From Enterocloster lavalensis (GTDB lineage: Bacteria > Bacillota > Clostridia > Lachnospirales > Lachnospiraceae): 64,000 nt of DNA. The translations under genes were made by a program, and so were the position numbers. Location: assembly GCF_902364025.1 (NCBI RefSeq), contig NZ_CABJCG010000002.1, positions 372,001 through 436,000 on the forward strand. The letters run 5' to 3'. Shown in pieces: positions 26,330 to 34,696 of this stretch (position 1 is the stretch's first letter; each line of letters starts with the position of its first letter). The notes beneath the pieces were generated by a model, which was not told where the DNA came from, made no database searches, and worked only from the letters and a program-made list of their open reading frames with translations.

Positions 26330-26394
26330 TTTTCGTACCACTTAAGAAAACGGCTGTTAAGCGGCTGGAATTTAATCAAAGGGAGAATGAAACT

Positions 26395-27537
26395 ATGAAA
26401 AAGAGAATTGCAGCGTTACTGGCAACCACACTGGTAGTGTCCTCATTGACCGGATGTCTGGGCAACACCAAAGCCCCGGAATCAAAAGCGCCTGAATCAA
26501 AGGTTGAGACGGAGGCCCCGAAGGACACGGAAGCGGCCAAAGACACCGAGGCGGCTAAGGACACCGAAGCAGCCAAAGATACGGAAGCAGCGGCAGACAC
26601 CACCTATACCTTTAATCTTGACAATGTTGGGGAGCACACATTCTCGCTGTCGACCACCGCGTCCTCTGGAAGCGCCCTTGCAGATGTGACCCATAACTTC
26701 GCGGACACCGTGGGAGAGCTTTCCGGCGGTAAGATCAAGGTCGATGTATATGAAGGTTCCGCTCTGGGAAGCGAGGCCCAGAACCTGGAGGCGCTTACGG
26801 CAGGCACCCTGGACATGGCGATTATCGCGGTTGAGTTCTATGTAAACTCGATTCCTCAGGTGGGCGCGGCGATTCTGCCTTATATGTATGAGGATTACGA
26901 TCAGGTTCAGAAGGTATTTGAGGGTGAAGCAGGCCAGTACACATCCCAGCAGTTCCTGGATGTGGCAAAGGTTAAGAACCTTGGATACTATGTAATGGCA
27001 TTCCGCAACATGTACACCACAAAGCCTCTCAACAGCGTGGACGACATTGCCGGCATGAAGATCCGTGTTCCGGAGTCCTCCCTGTATGTTGACACCTTCA
27101 AGATGATGGGCGCGGCCCCCACACCCCTCCCCATGGGCGAGGTTTACACCGCAATCGATACAGGCGTTGTCAGCGGCCTTGAGAACACGCCGGACACCTG
27201 CCTGAACAACTCGTTCTTCGAGGTTGCCAAGTATTTCAACATGACAAACCACCTGAACGCCCCGACCACATTCTCAATGTCCGCCAAAGTTTTCGATTCA
27301 CTGAACGAGGATGAGCAGAACTTACTGTTAGAGGCCGGCCTCAGAGCATCCCGCTACGGTCTGGAGTCCACCAAAACAAGCGACGCAGCCTACCGCGAGC
27401 AGCTGAAGGAAAAAGGCATGGAATTCATCGAGACCGATGTCGAGTCCATGAGAGCCAAGATTGACTACACATCCTATCCGTTTATGCAGTCAGAGGAAGC
27501 CAAGACCCTGTTCGACCTGGTTCAGAAATCCAAATAA
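26395..27537 (+). CDS. TRAP transporter substrate-binding lipoprotein (DctP)
   Basis: A 380-residue extracytoplasmic solute receptor. It has a lipoprotein signal with lipobox LTGC (Cys near residue 21) and then a low-complexity linker with four KDTEAA-type repeats (about 41-66). The DctP domain follows, containing the conserved MKIRVPES (about 221) that binds substrate carboxylate through an Arg. GGGAGAATG precedes the start. It leads dctP-dctQ-dctM. With the divergent dehydratases, the likely ligand is a sugar acid such as an aldonate or uronate. Confidence 0.92.
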   Translation: MKKRIAALLATTLVVSSLTGCLGNTKAPESKAPESKVETEAPKDTEAAKDTEAAKDTEAAKDTEAAADTTYTFNLDNVGEHTFSLSTTASSGSALADVTHNFADTVGELSGGKIKVDVYEGSALGSEAQNLEALTAGTLDMAIIAVEFYVNSIPQVGAAILPYMYEDYDQVQKVFEGEAGQYTSQQFLDVAKVKNLGYYVMAFRNMYTTKPLNSVDDIAGMKIRVPESSLYVDTFKMMGAAPTPLPMGEVYTAIDTGVVSGLENTPDTCLNNSFFEVAKYFNMTNHLNAPTTFSMSAKVFDSLNEDEQNLLLEAGLRASRYGLESTKTSDAAYREQLKEKGMEFIETDVESMRAKIDYTSYPFMQSEEAKTLFDLVQKSK

Positions 27538-27631
27538 GCATTACGGTATCTCTTGTCGGGCGGGCAGCCAGCGCTGTCCGCCCGGTATTTTACCCAGGCG
27601 CTGTCCGGGAACAAAATTTACAGAAAGGAAA

Positions 27632-27709
27632 TATGATGTGGCTGTTATGTTTGCATCATAGAACAAAATATTATGTGGGAGCAATTAAAGAAGCTTACAG
27701 TGATAATTG
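27632..27709 (+). CDS. possible 25-codon leader peptide overlapping dctQ
   Basis: A short frame (MMWLLCLHHRT...) has a good ribosome site, AAAGGAAAT, and overlaps the dctQ start in another frame. The dctQ start itself has no evident ribosome site, so translation of this frame could feed dctQ by coupling. The peptide has no known function. Confidence 0.35.
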
Positions 27710-28194
27710 ATAATATTCTGATGTTTTTTATCATTATTCTGTTTCTCATGATGTTCGGCATCACAAACCTGAATGTAATCACGCGCTATTTCTTCAACAA
27801 TCCGATTACATTTTCAGTGGAAATGGGACGCTACTGTTTTGTGTCAATCATATTCCTTGGAGCGATCTTCACCACAAAAGAGGACCGGCATATTCAGGTT
27901 GATTTTTTCACCGGAATGTTCCCGGAAAAGTTCAGATGTCTGGTTGAGCAGGTGGGACGGCTGTTTATGGCGATCTTTTTTGCCATTGTGACCGCCTATA
28001 CCTGCGAAATGGCGCTGGCTAACGTGAACGTGAAATCATCTGCCATGCAGATTCCCATGGCTGTTCCGTACTTTATCATGGCCTTCGGCAGCGCCGGAAT
28101 TTGTCTGGAGTCCATTGTCAATATGGTGCTTTATCAAAAGGGACTTAAGAAGAAATCAAGAACGATAGAGGAAGAGGAGGATGCTTTGTCATGA
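27673..28194 (+). CDS. TRAP transporter small permease (DctQ)
   Basis: A 173-residue membrane subunit with four hydrophobic helices. It carries the family pattern NVITRYFFNNPITFSVEMGRY (about residues 34-54) and an FLGAIFTTKEDRHIQVDFF segment (about 62-80). It links the binding protein to the large permease. Only one ATG fits the family N-terminus and it lacks a clear ribosome site (see the overlapping leader frame). The next gene overlaps by 4 bp. Confidence 0.9.
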   Translation: MWEQLKKLTVIIDNILMFFIIILFLMMFGITNLNVITRYFFNNPITFSVEMGRYCFVSIIFLGAIFTTKEDRHIQVDFFTGMFPEKFRCLVEQVGRLFMAIFFAIVTAYTCEMALANVNVKSSAMQIPMAVPYFIMAFGSAGICLESIVNMVLYQKGLKKKSRTIEEEEDALS

Positions 28195-29471
28195 GTATTT
28201 TATTAATATCCTTTTTTGCTATGCTGCTCATGGGAATCCCTGTGGCCGCTGTTATGGGACTTTCCTCCATGTTTTACTTATTGAGCCGGGGCGCGGACCT
28301 TTTAACCATACCCCAGCGCATGTTCGCCGGGGCGGATTCCTTTTCCCTGATGGCGATTCCTCTTTACATATTTGCGGGGGAAATCATGAACCGCTGCGGA
28401 ATCACCAGAAGAATTTTTAATTTTGCCTCGGAAATCGTAGGTTTCCTGGCCGGCGGCCTGGCCCTGGTGAATGTTCTGGCCTCCACCATGTTCGCGGGAA
28501 TTTCCGGCTCCACCTCAGCCGACGTGGCGTCTCTGGGCGTTATGGAGATCGCGGGAATGACCGAGGCCGGGTACAGCCGTTCCTATGCCACAGCCATTAC
28601 CTGCGCCTCCGCCACCATCGGTTCCATTATACCGCCCTCTATACTGATGGTGCTCTACTCGTCCATCACCGGTATTTCCTGTGGAAAACTGTTTGTGGCG
28701 GGTATGATTCCGGGGATTCTGGTCTGCGGAACACAGATGCTTTACTGTTACGCCAAGGCCAAACGGGACCCGCAAAACTGTGACGGCAACTATCGGCCCG
28801 CATTCAATGGCAGACGCCTTCTGGCCGCTGCCAAGGACGCCATTCCCGCCATGATCATGCCTCTGATCATCATCGGCGGGACCCTCTCCGGCGTGTTCAC
28901 CGCCACCGAGGCGGGCGCTGTGGCCGGTCTGTATGGTGTGATCATCGGCGTATTTTATTACAAGGAATTCCGCTTTAATGATTTGATTGAAACCATTAAG
29001 TCCACCGCGTTCACGGTTGGACAGAGCTCGCTGATTTTCGCGTCCACCAGCGTATTCAGCTACTGTATCGCGATTCTGCAGCTTCCGAATAAGCTCAGCA
29101 TGCTGATTTCGGGCGTGACCACCAACCCCTATATTGTAATGTTTCTTATGATCCTGGCGATGATGTGCATCGGCTGCTTTATGGATACCACGCCTGCGGC
29201 CATCATCATGGTTCCCATCTTCCAGCCGCTGGCTGCAAGCTTTGGATTCGATCCCATTCACTTTGGAATGGTGATGGTTCTTACCTTTATCTTCGGCGGA
29301 ATCACTCCTCCGGTAGGGGCCACGCTGTTTATCGCCAGCTCCGTGGGAAATGTGTCGCTGGCAAAGCTGGTAAAGGATATGTGGCCGCTCATCCTCCTAT
29401 TCTTTATCGTGATGATGCTGGTCGCTTATGTTCCGCAGATTTCCACCTTCCTTCCTACATTGATTGGATAA
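28191..29471 (+). CDS. TRAP transporter large permease (DctM)
   Basis: A 426-residue sodium-coupled permease with about twelve hydrophobic segments. Typical DctM sequences are seen: FAGISGSTSADVASLG (about residue 103), SATIGSIIPPSILMVLYS (about 142) and FGGITPPVGATLF (about 365). GGAGG precedes the ATG, which overlaps the dctQ stop. It completes a three-gene TRAP importer. Confidence 0.94.
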   Translation: MSILLISFFAMLLMGIPVAAVMGLSSMFYLLSRGADLLTIPQRMFAGADSFSLMAIPLYIFAGEIMNRCGITRRIFNFASEIVGFLAGGLALVNVLASTMFAGISGSTSADVASLGVMEIAGMTEAGYSRSYATAITCASATIGSIIPPSILMVLYSSITGISCGKLFVAGMIPGILVCGTQMLYCYAKAKRDPQNCDGNYRPAFNGRRLLAAAKDAIPAMIMPLIIIGGTLSGVFTATEAGAVAGLYGVIIGVFYYKEFRFNDLIETIKSTAFTVGQSSLIFASTSVFSYCIAILQLPNKLSMLISGVTTNPYIVMFLMILAMMCIGCFMDTTPAAIIMVPIFQPLAASFGFDPIHFGMVMVLTFIFGGITPPVGATLFIASSVGNVSLAKLVKDMWPLILLFFIVMMLVAYVPQISTFLPTLIG

Positions 29472-29497
29472 GGGGCAGACGTCCCGCCTTAAACAGA

Positions 29498-29532
29498 AAA
29501 AAACGCCATGTCACAGTGATATGGCGTTTTTT
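29498..29532. terminator. bidirectional terminator between dctM and gntR
   Basis: AAAAAACGCCAT (29498-29509) pairs perfectly with ATGGCGTTTTTT (29521-29532), giving a T-run on both strands. It overlaps the 3' end of the minus-strand regulator. Confidence 0.9.
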
Positions 29533-30197
29533 CTATGTTCCTTGGGGTCGAACAGTTCGCTGACCATATGGGTTTTCATAATGTTGCGGGCCTGCTCGCA
29601 GCTTCGCTGGGCAATAGCCTCCGCGATCTTTGGGTGATAATAGATGCCGCCGTAATAACCGAATACCCGGTTAATATTGAGGCAGACGGTCTGATCCAAC
29701 AGCTGGCCCATTACATTGGAGATAATGGGGTTGTCGATAAATTCCGCTAGTGTCATGTGAAACTGCGCATCCAGCCGGGCGAACAGCTCCTGGTTCCCCA
29801 CCGCGGCCTTCAACTGCTGGTTCAGCAGGTTGAGGTCCGCTATTAATTCGGGCGTTGCGCTGGCGGCCGCCTCGTAGGCCAGCTCCGGCTCAATCAGGGA
29901 TCGGGCCTGGCGTATGGTGACCATATCGGTCAGCAGGGCGGTATCCAGATAATGGCCCTTGCCAAACAGGGAAATGTCAATGGAGCGCACAAACGTGCCC
30001 CTCCCGTGCTGGCTTTCCAGTATGCCCAGCACATTAAAACGCTGTATGGCCGCCCGGACGCTCCCACGCCCTACTCCCAGCCTGCTGCACAGCTCATTCT
30101 CGGAGGGAATCTTGGTGTTGACGGCCCATGCGCCATCCTTGATCTGCTGCTGCATGTATTTTACAATTTCTTCCACTACTAATTTGTCTTTTTTCAT
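29511..30197 (-). CDS. GntR family transcriptional regulator, FCD (FadR) subfamily
   Basis: A 228-residue regulator with an N-terminal winged helix (IPSENELCSRLGVGRGSVRAAIQ, about residues 27-49) and an all-helical FCD effector domain (about 80-220) with metal-ligand-type residues. The start is the ATG at 30197 after GGGAG; GTG at 30203 overlaps that site. Position at the end of the TRAP/dehydratase locus, plus two FadR-type operators between 26117 and 26329, suggests it represses both divergent arms until the sugar acid or its product binds. Confidence 0.92.
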   Translation of the reverse strand: MKKDKLVVEEIVKYMQQQIKDGAWAVNTKIPSENELCSRLGVGRGSVRAAIQRFNVLGILESQHGRGTFVRSIDISLFGKGHYLDTALLTDMVTIRQARSLIEPELAYEAAASATPELIADLNLLNQQLKAAVGNQELFARLDAQFHMTLAEFIDNPIISNVMGQLLDQTVCLNINRVFGYYGGIYYHPKIAEAIAQRSCEQARNIMKTHMVSELFDPKEHRKNAISL

Positions 30198-30319
30198 AGG
30201 CACTCCCGGGGCGTTAAAACTTATCTGATGTGCAGGTGTATATAGCTTTATTTTAACAGCTTTTGCCGGTTTCTGCCAGAGTGGTTTTTGCAGATGGCGG
30301 GGATTGGGGGGATATTTTC

Positions 30320-30562
30320 TTACTTATATAATATAAGCGCAATAAAATGCAGCGTATCCTCCCCTACATTCCGAATCCCGTGCCCTTCGCCATCCGGCGT
30401 GTACGCCACGTCCCCGGCCTTCAGGGTCACGATGTTCCCGTTGTCCGAGAATTCCGCCGTTCCGTTTAGGATATAGTAGGTCTCGGATTCGCCCTCGTGG
30501 ACGTGGTAGCCGATGGAACTGCCCGGCTCCAGGGAGGTGTGCGCGAACACGCGCCCTTTGTA
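30320..30562 (-). pseudogene. 5'-truncated cupin-domain gene
   Basis: About 80 codons match the C-terminal part of the intact cupin at 58064-58414 (shared GYHVH, ESETYYIL, GEGHGI, ALILY), but the first third is missing. Reading upstream from YKGRVFAHT, a TAG stop appears at once at 30563-30565, marking the break. No ribosome site precedes the remaining frame. It is a remnant, probably of a locus like that at 58-59 kb. Confidence 0.75.
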
Positions 30563-30633
30563 CTAAAACATAACAAAGCGGGAAAACATCCAGAAAATAA
30601 TAGAACTCATGATATGGAGAGCGTAACGGCTGT

Positions 30634-31068
30634 TTATTCCGCATTATCTAACCCCGCCCCCGGCTCAGCGAAAAAGGCTGCGGCCAGCTCCACAAAATCC
30701 CTCAACACAGGAGAGACCGCGGGCACGTCCAGGTAAGCGATCACCAGCTCGTCCAGGGACAGATCGTCCGCCATGGGCAGAAGGGTCAGCCCGGAGGTGT
30801 CCCCCATCTGCCTGGCGTACATCTCCGAGCAGAAGGTGACGCCCATGTTCTGGCGGCACAGGGAGCAGAGGGTGGCGATGTCCAGCAGCAGGATGGGGAA
30901 AAGTCCAGGATCACGTCCACTCTGTCGTTTTCCAGAAATCCGCACAGCTCGGCGGAATTACCCTCCACCAGCGTCAGGTCCACCGCAGGGTACTTCCGGT
31001 GGTAGATGGGCAGGACGCGGGAGGCGAACAGGTTTCCGCGGGCGTAGGAGATCCCGAGGCGCAGGCTT
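30634..31068 (-). pseudogene. LysR-family effector domain fragment, broken
   Basis: The minus strand encodes pieces of a LysR effector domain in two frames. One covers about 30900-31068 (SLRLGISYARGNLFASRVLP, then VEGNSAELCGFLENDRVDV). The other covers 30634-30900 (NMGVTFCSEMYARQMG onwards to a normal stop). The DNA-binding domain is missing and the frames change at about 30900, probably with an internal deletion. The 5' end abuts the permease fragment on the opposite strand. Confidence 0.7.
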
Positions 31069-31418
31069 CCCCGGCGTGTGCCTGGTGCTGATCAATCCCT
31101 TTATCCTTTACAAGCTGTTCACGCCGGAGATCCGCAAGGTGGAGAACTATAAGGAAATCTCCCGGGAAGGGCTGAAAGACCTGGGACGGATGACGGTCCG
31201 GGAAAAGTTTTTGACCGCGTTCTTTGTGGGGGCCGTGCTTTTGTGGGCAACAACCGGAATTACCGGCTTTAACGCCACAGCCGTGGCCATCCTGTTTTTG
31301 GCCATATGCCTGATCTTCGGATGTATGACATGAAACGACGTGCGCCAGAGCAAGGGCGCTTGGGACACCCTAATCTGGTACGGAGCCATCATCGGACTCT
31401 CCAGCGCGGGCTTCACGC
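31069..31418 (+). pseudogene. DASS/SLC13 permease fragment, frameshifted
   Basis: Two adjoining frames give an internal part of a divalent-anion:sodium symporter. The first (INPFILYKLFTPEIRK... to CLIFG) runs to about 31325. The second (VRQSKGAWDTLIWYGAIIGLSSAGF) runs from about 31335 to 31415. N- and C-terminal parts are absent. It is fused directly to the IclR gene. Confidence 0.7.
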
Positions 31419-32274
31419 CACGCTGGACGCGGTTTTGGACCTCAAAGAGAGGCTGAACCTGACGGATGTGGTGGAGAAAACGGGACTGTCCGCCAGCACG
31501 GCCCACCGCATTATAAGGGGCCTGGAGCGGCGGGACTATCTGTCCCGCAACGAGGATACCAAGCGGTACTCCCTGGGTGCGCGGATCGCCTACCTGGGCA
31601 GCCTGGCGGAGAACCGGTCCGACGACGGGCTGCGGGAAAAGGCCTACGAGTATCTGGTGAAGATCCGCGACCGGATCAACGAGAGCGCTAGGGTGTGTTT
31701 GAAAATTCATTCCCACCATCTGCACGCCCCACTTCGCGGCGTATTTGGTCCCAATTCGGTCAACGTAGCCCGCTACGCCTCCCTCATCGGGACCAAATAT
31801 CCCACAAAGTGTGACGCACATCTGGCGGAAAGCAATTTTCAAACACACCCTAGCCTTTACGTGCGGGACGGGGCCTCCAGAATCTGTATCGACCGGGTGG
31901 AGAGCAAGCAGCTGTTGCGCCGGGTCATCACGGTGGGGGAACGGCTGCACCTTCCCAACGGGGCCACGGGAAAGGTTCTGATGTCCGGCATGGAGGACCG
32001 GGAGCTTATGGAGCTTCTGGGAGAGGACTATGAGGCCGTGAAGCCCGACGTGGACAAGGTGCGCGAGCGGGGCTACTGGGTGTCCAACGGCGAGCGGGAG
32101 GTGGGGCTTTCGGCTATTGCGGCCCCGGTGTACAACGCAAAGGGGAAAATGATCGCCGCCATCTCCATTTCCGGGCCCACCGCCCGGATCATCGACGAGG
32201 AGCTGGCGGAAAAGGTACAGAGCGTGCTGGAATGCGCCGGGGACATTTCCCGGCAGATGGGATATTTTAAATGA
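31306..32274 (+). CDS. IclR family regulator, 5'-truncated and carrying an in-frame palindromic insertion
   Basis: The open frame gives 322 residues, but IclR homology starts only near base 31417 (ATLDAVLDLKERLNLTDVVEK). The earlier codons are out-of-frame permease remnant, and no ribosome site suits a start. The helix-turn-helix (TGLSASTAHRIIRGLERRDYL) and effector domain (from about residue 90 to the end) are recognisable. Bases 31691-31850 plus a duplicated TA insert exactly 54 codons into the effector domain; removing them restores NESASLYVRDG. Probably a non-functional relic, though the frame survives. Confidence 0.7.
   Translation: MPDLRMYDMKRRAPEQGRLGHPNLVRSHHRTLQRGLHATLDAVLDLKERLNLTDVVEKTGLSASTAHRIIRGLERRDYLSRNEDTKRYSLGARIAYLGSLAENRSDDGLREKAYEYLVKIRDRINESARVCLKIHSHHLHAPLRGVFGPNSVNVARYASLIGTKYPTKCDAHLAESNFQTHPSLYVRDGASRICIDRVESKQLLRRVITVGERLHLPNGATGKVLMSGMEDRELMELLGEDYEAVKPDVDKVRERGYWVSNGEREVGLSAIAAPVYNAKGKMIAAISISGPTARIIDEELAEKVQSVLECAGDISRQMGYFK
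31691..31850. mobile_element. 160-bp palindromic MITE-like element inserted in frame
   Basis: Termini are GGGTGTGTTTGAAAATT and its exact reverse complement, flanked on both sides by TA, the target duplication of IS630/Tc1-mariner-type elements. The two halves remain complementary with substitutions to the centre (TATTTGGTCCC with GGGACCAAATA; GTAGC with GCTAC), so the whole unit folds into one hairpin. The unit plus duplication is 162 bp, a multiple of three with no stop. Both strands encode similar peptides (VCLKI, a GxFGP, an IGTKY and NFQTHP). No transposase is encoded. Confidence 0.88.
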
Positions 32275-32278
32275 CAGG

Positions 32279-32325
32279 CAGAGGGAGAACCGGCTGAGAA
32301 AGGCCGGTTCTCCCTCTGTTTTTTA
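32279..32325 (+). terminator. strong intrinsic terminator
   Basis: CAGAGGGAGAACCGGC pairs with GCCGGTTCTCCCTCTG over a short loop, followed by a T-run, immediately after the IclR frame. Confidence 0.92.
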
Positions 32326-32947
32326 TTACATAATAAGCTTTTCTATGCCAGTTGTGCCAGCTATGGGAACGCATGGCGGTGGTAAGGAACCATGTCGCTG
32401 AAGCGACCTACCGCAGGCGGAATTCGTTCTTAATTTTATAGGGAAAAGATGTTGTGTGAAGATGGAATGACAAACAATATGACGGAATATAGTTGTTAAT
32501 ATGACGTAAGTTTGTTATAATGGAAAACAAAAGTTATATCAGAAAGCAGATCGCCACAAAGACACCGAACGGAACGTTCATAACCGCATGGCCCCGGGAC
32601 CTGCTGTATCATGATAAATCGGGTCGGGAGTACTTAAACCATCTGACGGGGCAAAATCCCTGTGCGTAGCCAGAATCCGCTATGGGGGCCATGGATATAC
32701 GATGAGGATGGGAATCTGCTGGCGGCAAAGGGGGAATGATCGCAAGGGAACTTTAAAGAAAAAGATAGGGGATGAATTCAGCAGAAAATATTTGAACAGC
32801 AATAAAATGACAGTAACCGGAACAGAGATTTTCTTATCACATCTGCGTGCGCCCTCCCTCTAAAAATGGGACTTGCAAAAAACAGGAGCTGTTGCTTATC
32901 CAGGATCTCAGAATGAATCGTTTAAGATCGTTGGAAATTGGAACAAT
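32326..32947. other. gene-poor spacer
   Basis: About 620 bp without a supported gene. A 49-codon frame at 32520-32669 (MENKSYIRKQ...) lacks a ribosome site and resembles nothing I recognise. The sequence may be part of the same decayed zone. Confidence 0.5.
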
Positions 32948-33082
32948 CGTAACTGTTCAGCAGGTCTGCGCACTTGCTGCGCTGACCGTATGAAAACCTA
33001 AGCTTGCTGGCAAAAATCCCATCGACGAAGTCGATTTTAAATGGATTTTTGCTCGTATCTGTGAAGGTACTGAACAGATACG
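32948..33082. repeat. 135-bp element with 13-bp terminal inverted repeats
   Basis: CGTAACTGTTCAG (32948-32960) and CTGAACAGATACG (33070-33082) are inverted repeats with one mismatch. Inside, AAAAATCCCATCGAC pairs with GTCGAT...GGATTTTT to form a hairpin. It may be a small non-autonomous element. It encodes no transposase. Confidence 0.5.
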
Positions 33083-33188
33083 AACAATCATAAGGAAATA
33101 GCCGAAGCGCCGCAGAGTGAATCGCAGACCCGGATCTGACATTTGGTTCGCGTGTCTGCGCAAAAACGCTTTGGCACGGAGGAATCAT

Positions 33189-33773
33189 ATGAAAAATTGG
33201 AAGGTAATTCTGTTGGCAGCTTTGGTTTTGATGTGGATCGTGGATGCAAAACCATGGAGAGATGATTCTGATCAAGGGAGGACAGTTGCTACCGCTGGGG
33301 AGAGCCGTTCTAAAACAGAAGAGAGGCAGGAACAGGAGCAAGAGGACACTTATGTATGCCCTCGTTGCAATGGCTCAAAAGAATGCAGGGTATGCGACGG
33401 AAAAGGAACTTATTATAACAGTATCACAGGAGAAACAAAAGATTGTGCGGTGTGCAAGAGAAATCCGGGTGCTTGTCAGACTTGTGACGGAGCCGGAGTA
33501 ATATCGGAATCCACGTATCTTGAAGTCATGGGAAACGAAAGCAAACGCGCGGCTAAACGGGAAGCGGAACCTACGGCTCCTCCATATGAAGAGGTAGTAT
33601 TTTGTACGGCCTGCAGTTCAACAGGAATCTGTAAGATCTGTGGTGGATCGGGATACTACCGCAGCCAATATGATATGTCCTCTGTGTACCCTTGTTCGGC
33701 TTGTACGAACGGCACTCCGGAAGAGGTGGGAAAATGCCATATCTGCGGAGGAGATGGTATCCTTTATAATTGA
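33189..33773 (+). CDS. membrane-anchored protein with DnaJ-like cysteine-rich zinc-finger repeats
   Basis: A 194-residue protein. It has an N-terminal hydrophobic segment (residues 4-19, signal peptide or anchor), an acidic linker (about 25-52) and then CXXCXGXG-type modules (CPRCNGSKECRVCDGKG near 56-72, CQTCDGAG near 97, CTACSSTGICKICGGSG near 142-158, CHICGGDG near 185). These resemble the zinc centre of DnaJ without a J domain. The start at 33189 follows GGAGG. It precedes a small DUF4190-like membrane protein. Function is unknown; a secreted or envelope-facing zinc-binding or redox role is possible. Confidence 0.8.
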   Translation: MKNWKVILLAALVLMWIVDAKPWRDDSDQGRTVATAGESRSKTEERQEQEQEDTYVCPRCNGSKECRVCDGKGTYYNSITGETKDCAVCKRNPGACQTCDGAGVISESTYLEVMGNESKRAAKREAEPTAPPYEEVVFCTACSSTGICKICGGSGYYRSQYDMSSVYPCSACTNGTPEEVGKCHICGGDGILYN

Positions 33774-33855
33774 TATGTATATAAAATAGTTTATACAGAT
33801 GACGGATACTGCAATGTGTTATAGAAAATTATGTAGATCAAAAGGAGAAAATCAT

Positions 33856-34215
33856 ATGAAGCAAAAGTACGGAATTGTATCATTGGTGATAACGGCCACG
33901 GCCTGGGTGGTCGGTATTTTGTGTCTGATAGTTGTGGGAATGAAGTCTGATTCCAGTGAGATTTCATCCGGTATTGTGAATCTTTTTGTGTCGGGGGCGG
34001 TCGTGATTCCGGTGGCACTCAGCCTGGCTGCAATCGTTTTGGGAGCACTGTGTATTACGAAAAAACAGAAGTACCGCGCGCTGGCAGTTATTGGAATAAT
34101 CCTGGCGTTGCCCTTTGTTTTATGGGGCGTCTTGTGGGGGATTAACTGTATGAACGGAATGTCCATAGAAGAGGGAGTGAGGGCATATCTGGAAGGGTTT
34201 GGGAAGAACCTTTGA
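33856..34215 (+). CDS. DUF4190-like small membrane protein
   Basis: A 119-residue protein with three hydrophobic segments (about residues 5-27, 40-65 and 74-95) and the pattern SLAAIVLGALCITKK...ALAVIGIILA seen in DUF4190 proteins. AAAGGAG precedes the ATG. It follows the zinc-finger protein by 82 bp and ends before a good terminator. Function is unknown. Confidence 0.75.
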   Translation: MKQKYGIVSLVITATAWVVGILCLIVVGMKSDSSEISSGIVNLFVSGAVVIPVALSLAAIVLGALCITKKQKYRALAVIGIILALPFVLWGVLWGINCMNGMSIEEGVRAYLEGFGKNL

Positions 34216-34247
34216 CAAAAAAGAGAGATGGCAAGAAAATAGTAAGG

Positions 34248-34291
34248 GAATCCCGGATTGACAATGACAGTCGGTCCGGGATTCTTTTTTT
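34248..34291 (+). terminator. intrinsic terminator
   Basis: GAATCCCGGA (34248-34257) pairs with TCCGGGATTC (34275-34284), followed by seven T residues. Confidence 0.9.
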
Positions 34292-34357
34292 GCGTAATAG
34301 GAGAGTACTCTATGATATAAATAAGCTCTCCGGGCGAGAATGTACTGTTACAAGGAA

Positions 34358-34696
34358 TTACGGCTGCGGGAAGGCCGCGTAGCGGTCGCATATTTCCCGG
34401 ATCAGCTTCATGAAATCCTGGGTGTAGGAGGGGAAGATCATGTCTTTGTGGTAAATCAGGGACAGGGGGTTCACCTGCTTGAAGTCCTTAATGGGGAACA
34501 CATGGAGCCGGGAGCCGGAACCGCCCAGCTGGTTGAGCTGGTAGACGCCCGGCAGGTACATGGTCAGGCAGAAGCTGGCGGGGTAGTCCTCGGCGCAGAG
34601 CCGGTAATGGATATCGGGCTGGGTCAGCTCGTTTATGCAGTTTATAGTGGGGCCCCGCCTTTGCAGGTGGCGTTCCAGCATGGTGTGTGGTTTAAA
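34358..34696 (-). pseudogene. LysR effector-domain C-terminal fragment
   Basis: About 110 codons resemble the C-terminal half of a LysR effector domain (HTMLERHLQRRG, then LHVFPIKDFKQVNPLSLIYHKD and a final FMKLIREIC helix). There is no DNA-binding domain. It is fused at about 34696, in a different frame, to the isocitrate-lyase-family fragment upstream. Confidence 0.6.

Noticed and set aside
31147..31950. Minus-strand frame across the IclR gene
   Set aside because: It is open partly because the palindromic element is stop-free on both strands; outside the element it shows no domain.
32520..32669. 49-codon frame starting MENKSYIRKQ
   Set aside because: No ribosome site and no similarity I can name. 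It may be a remnant, but nothing supports expression.
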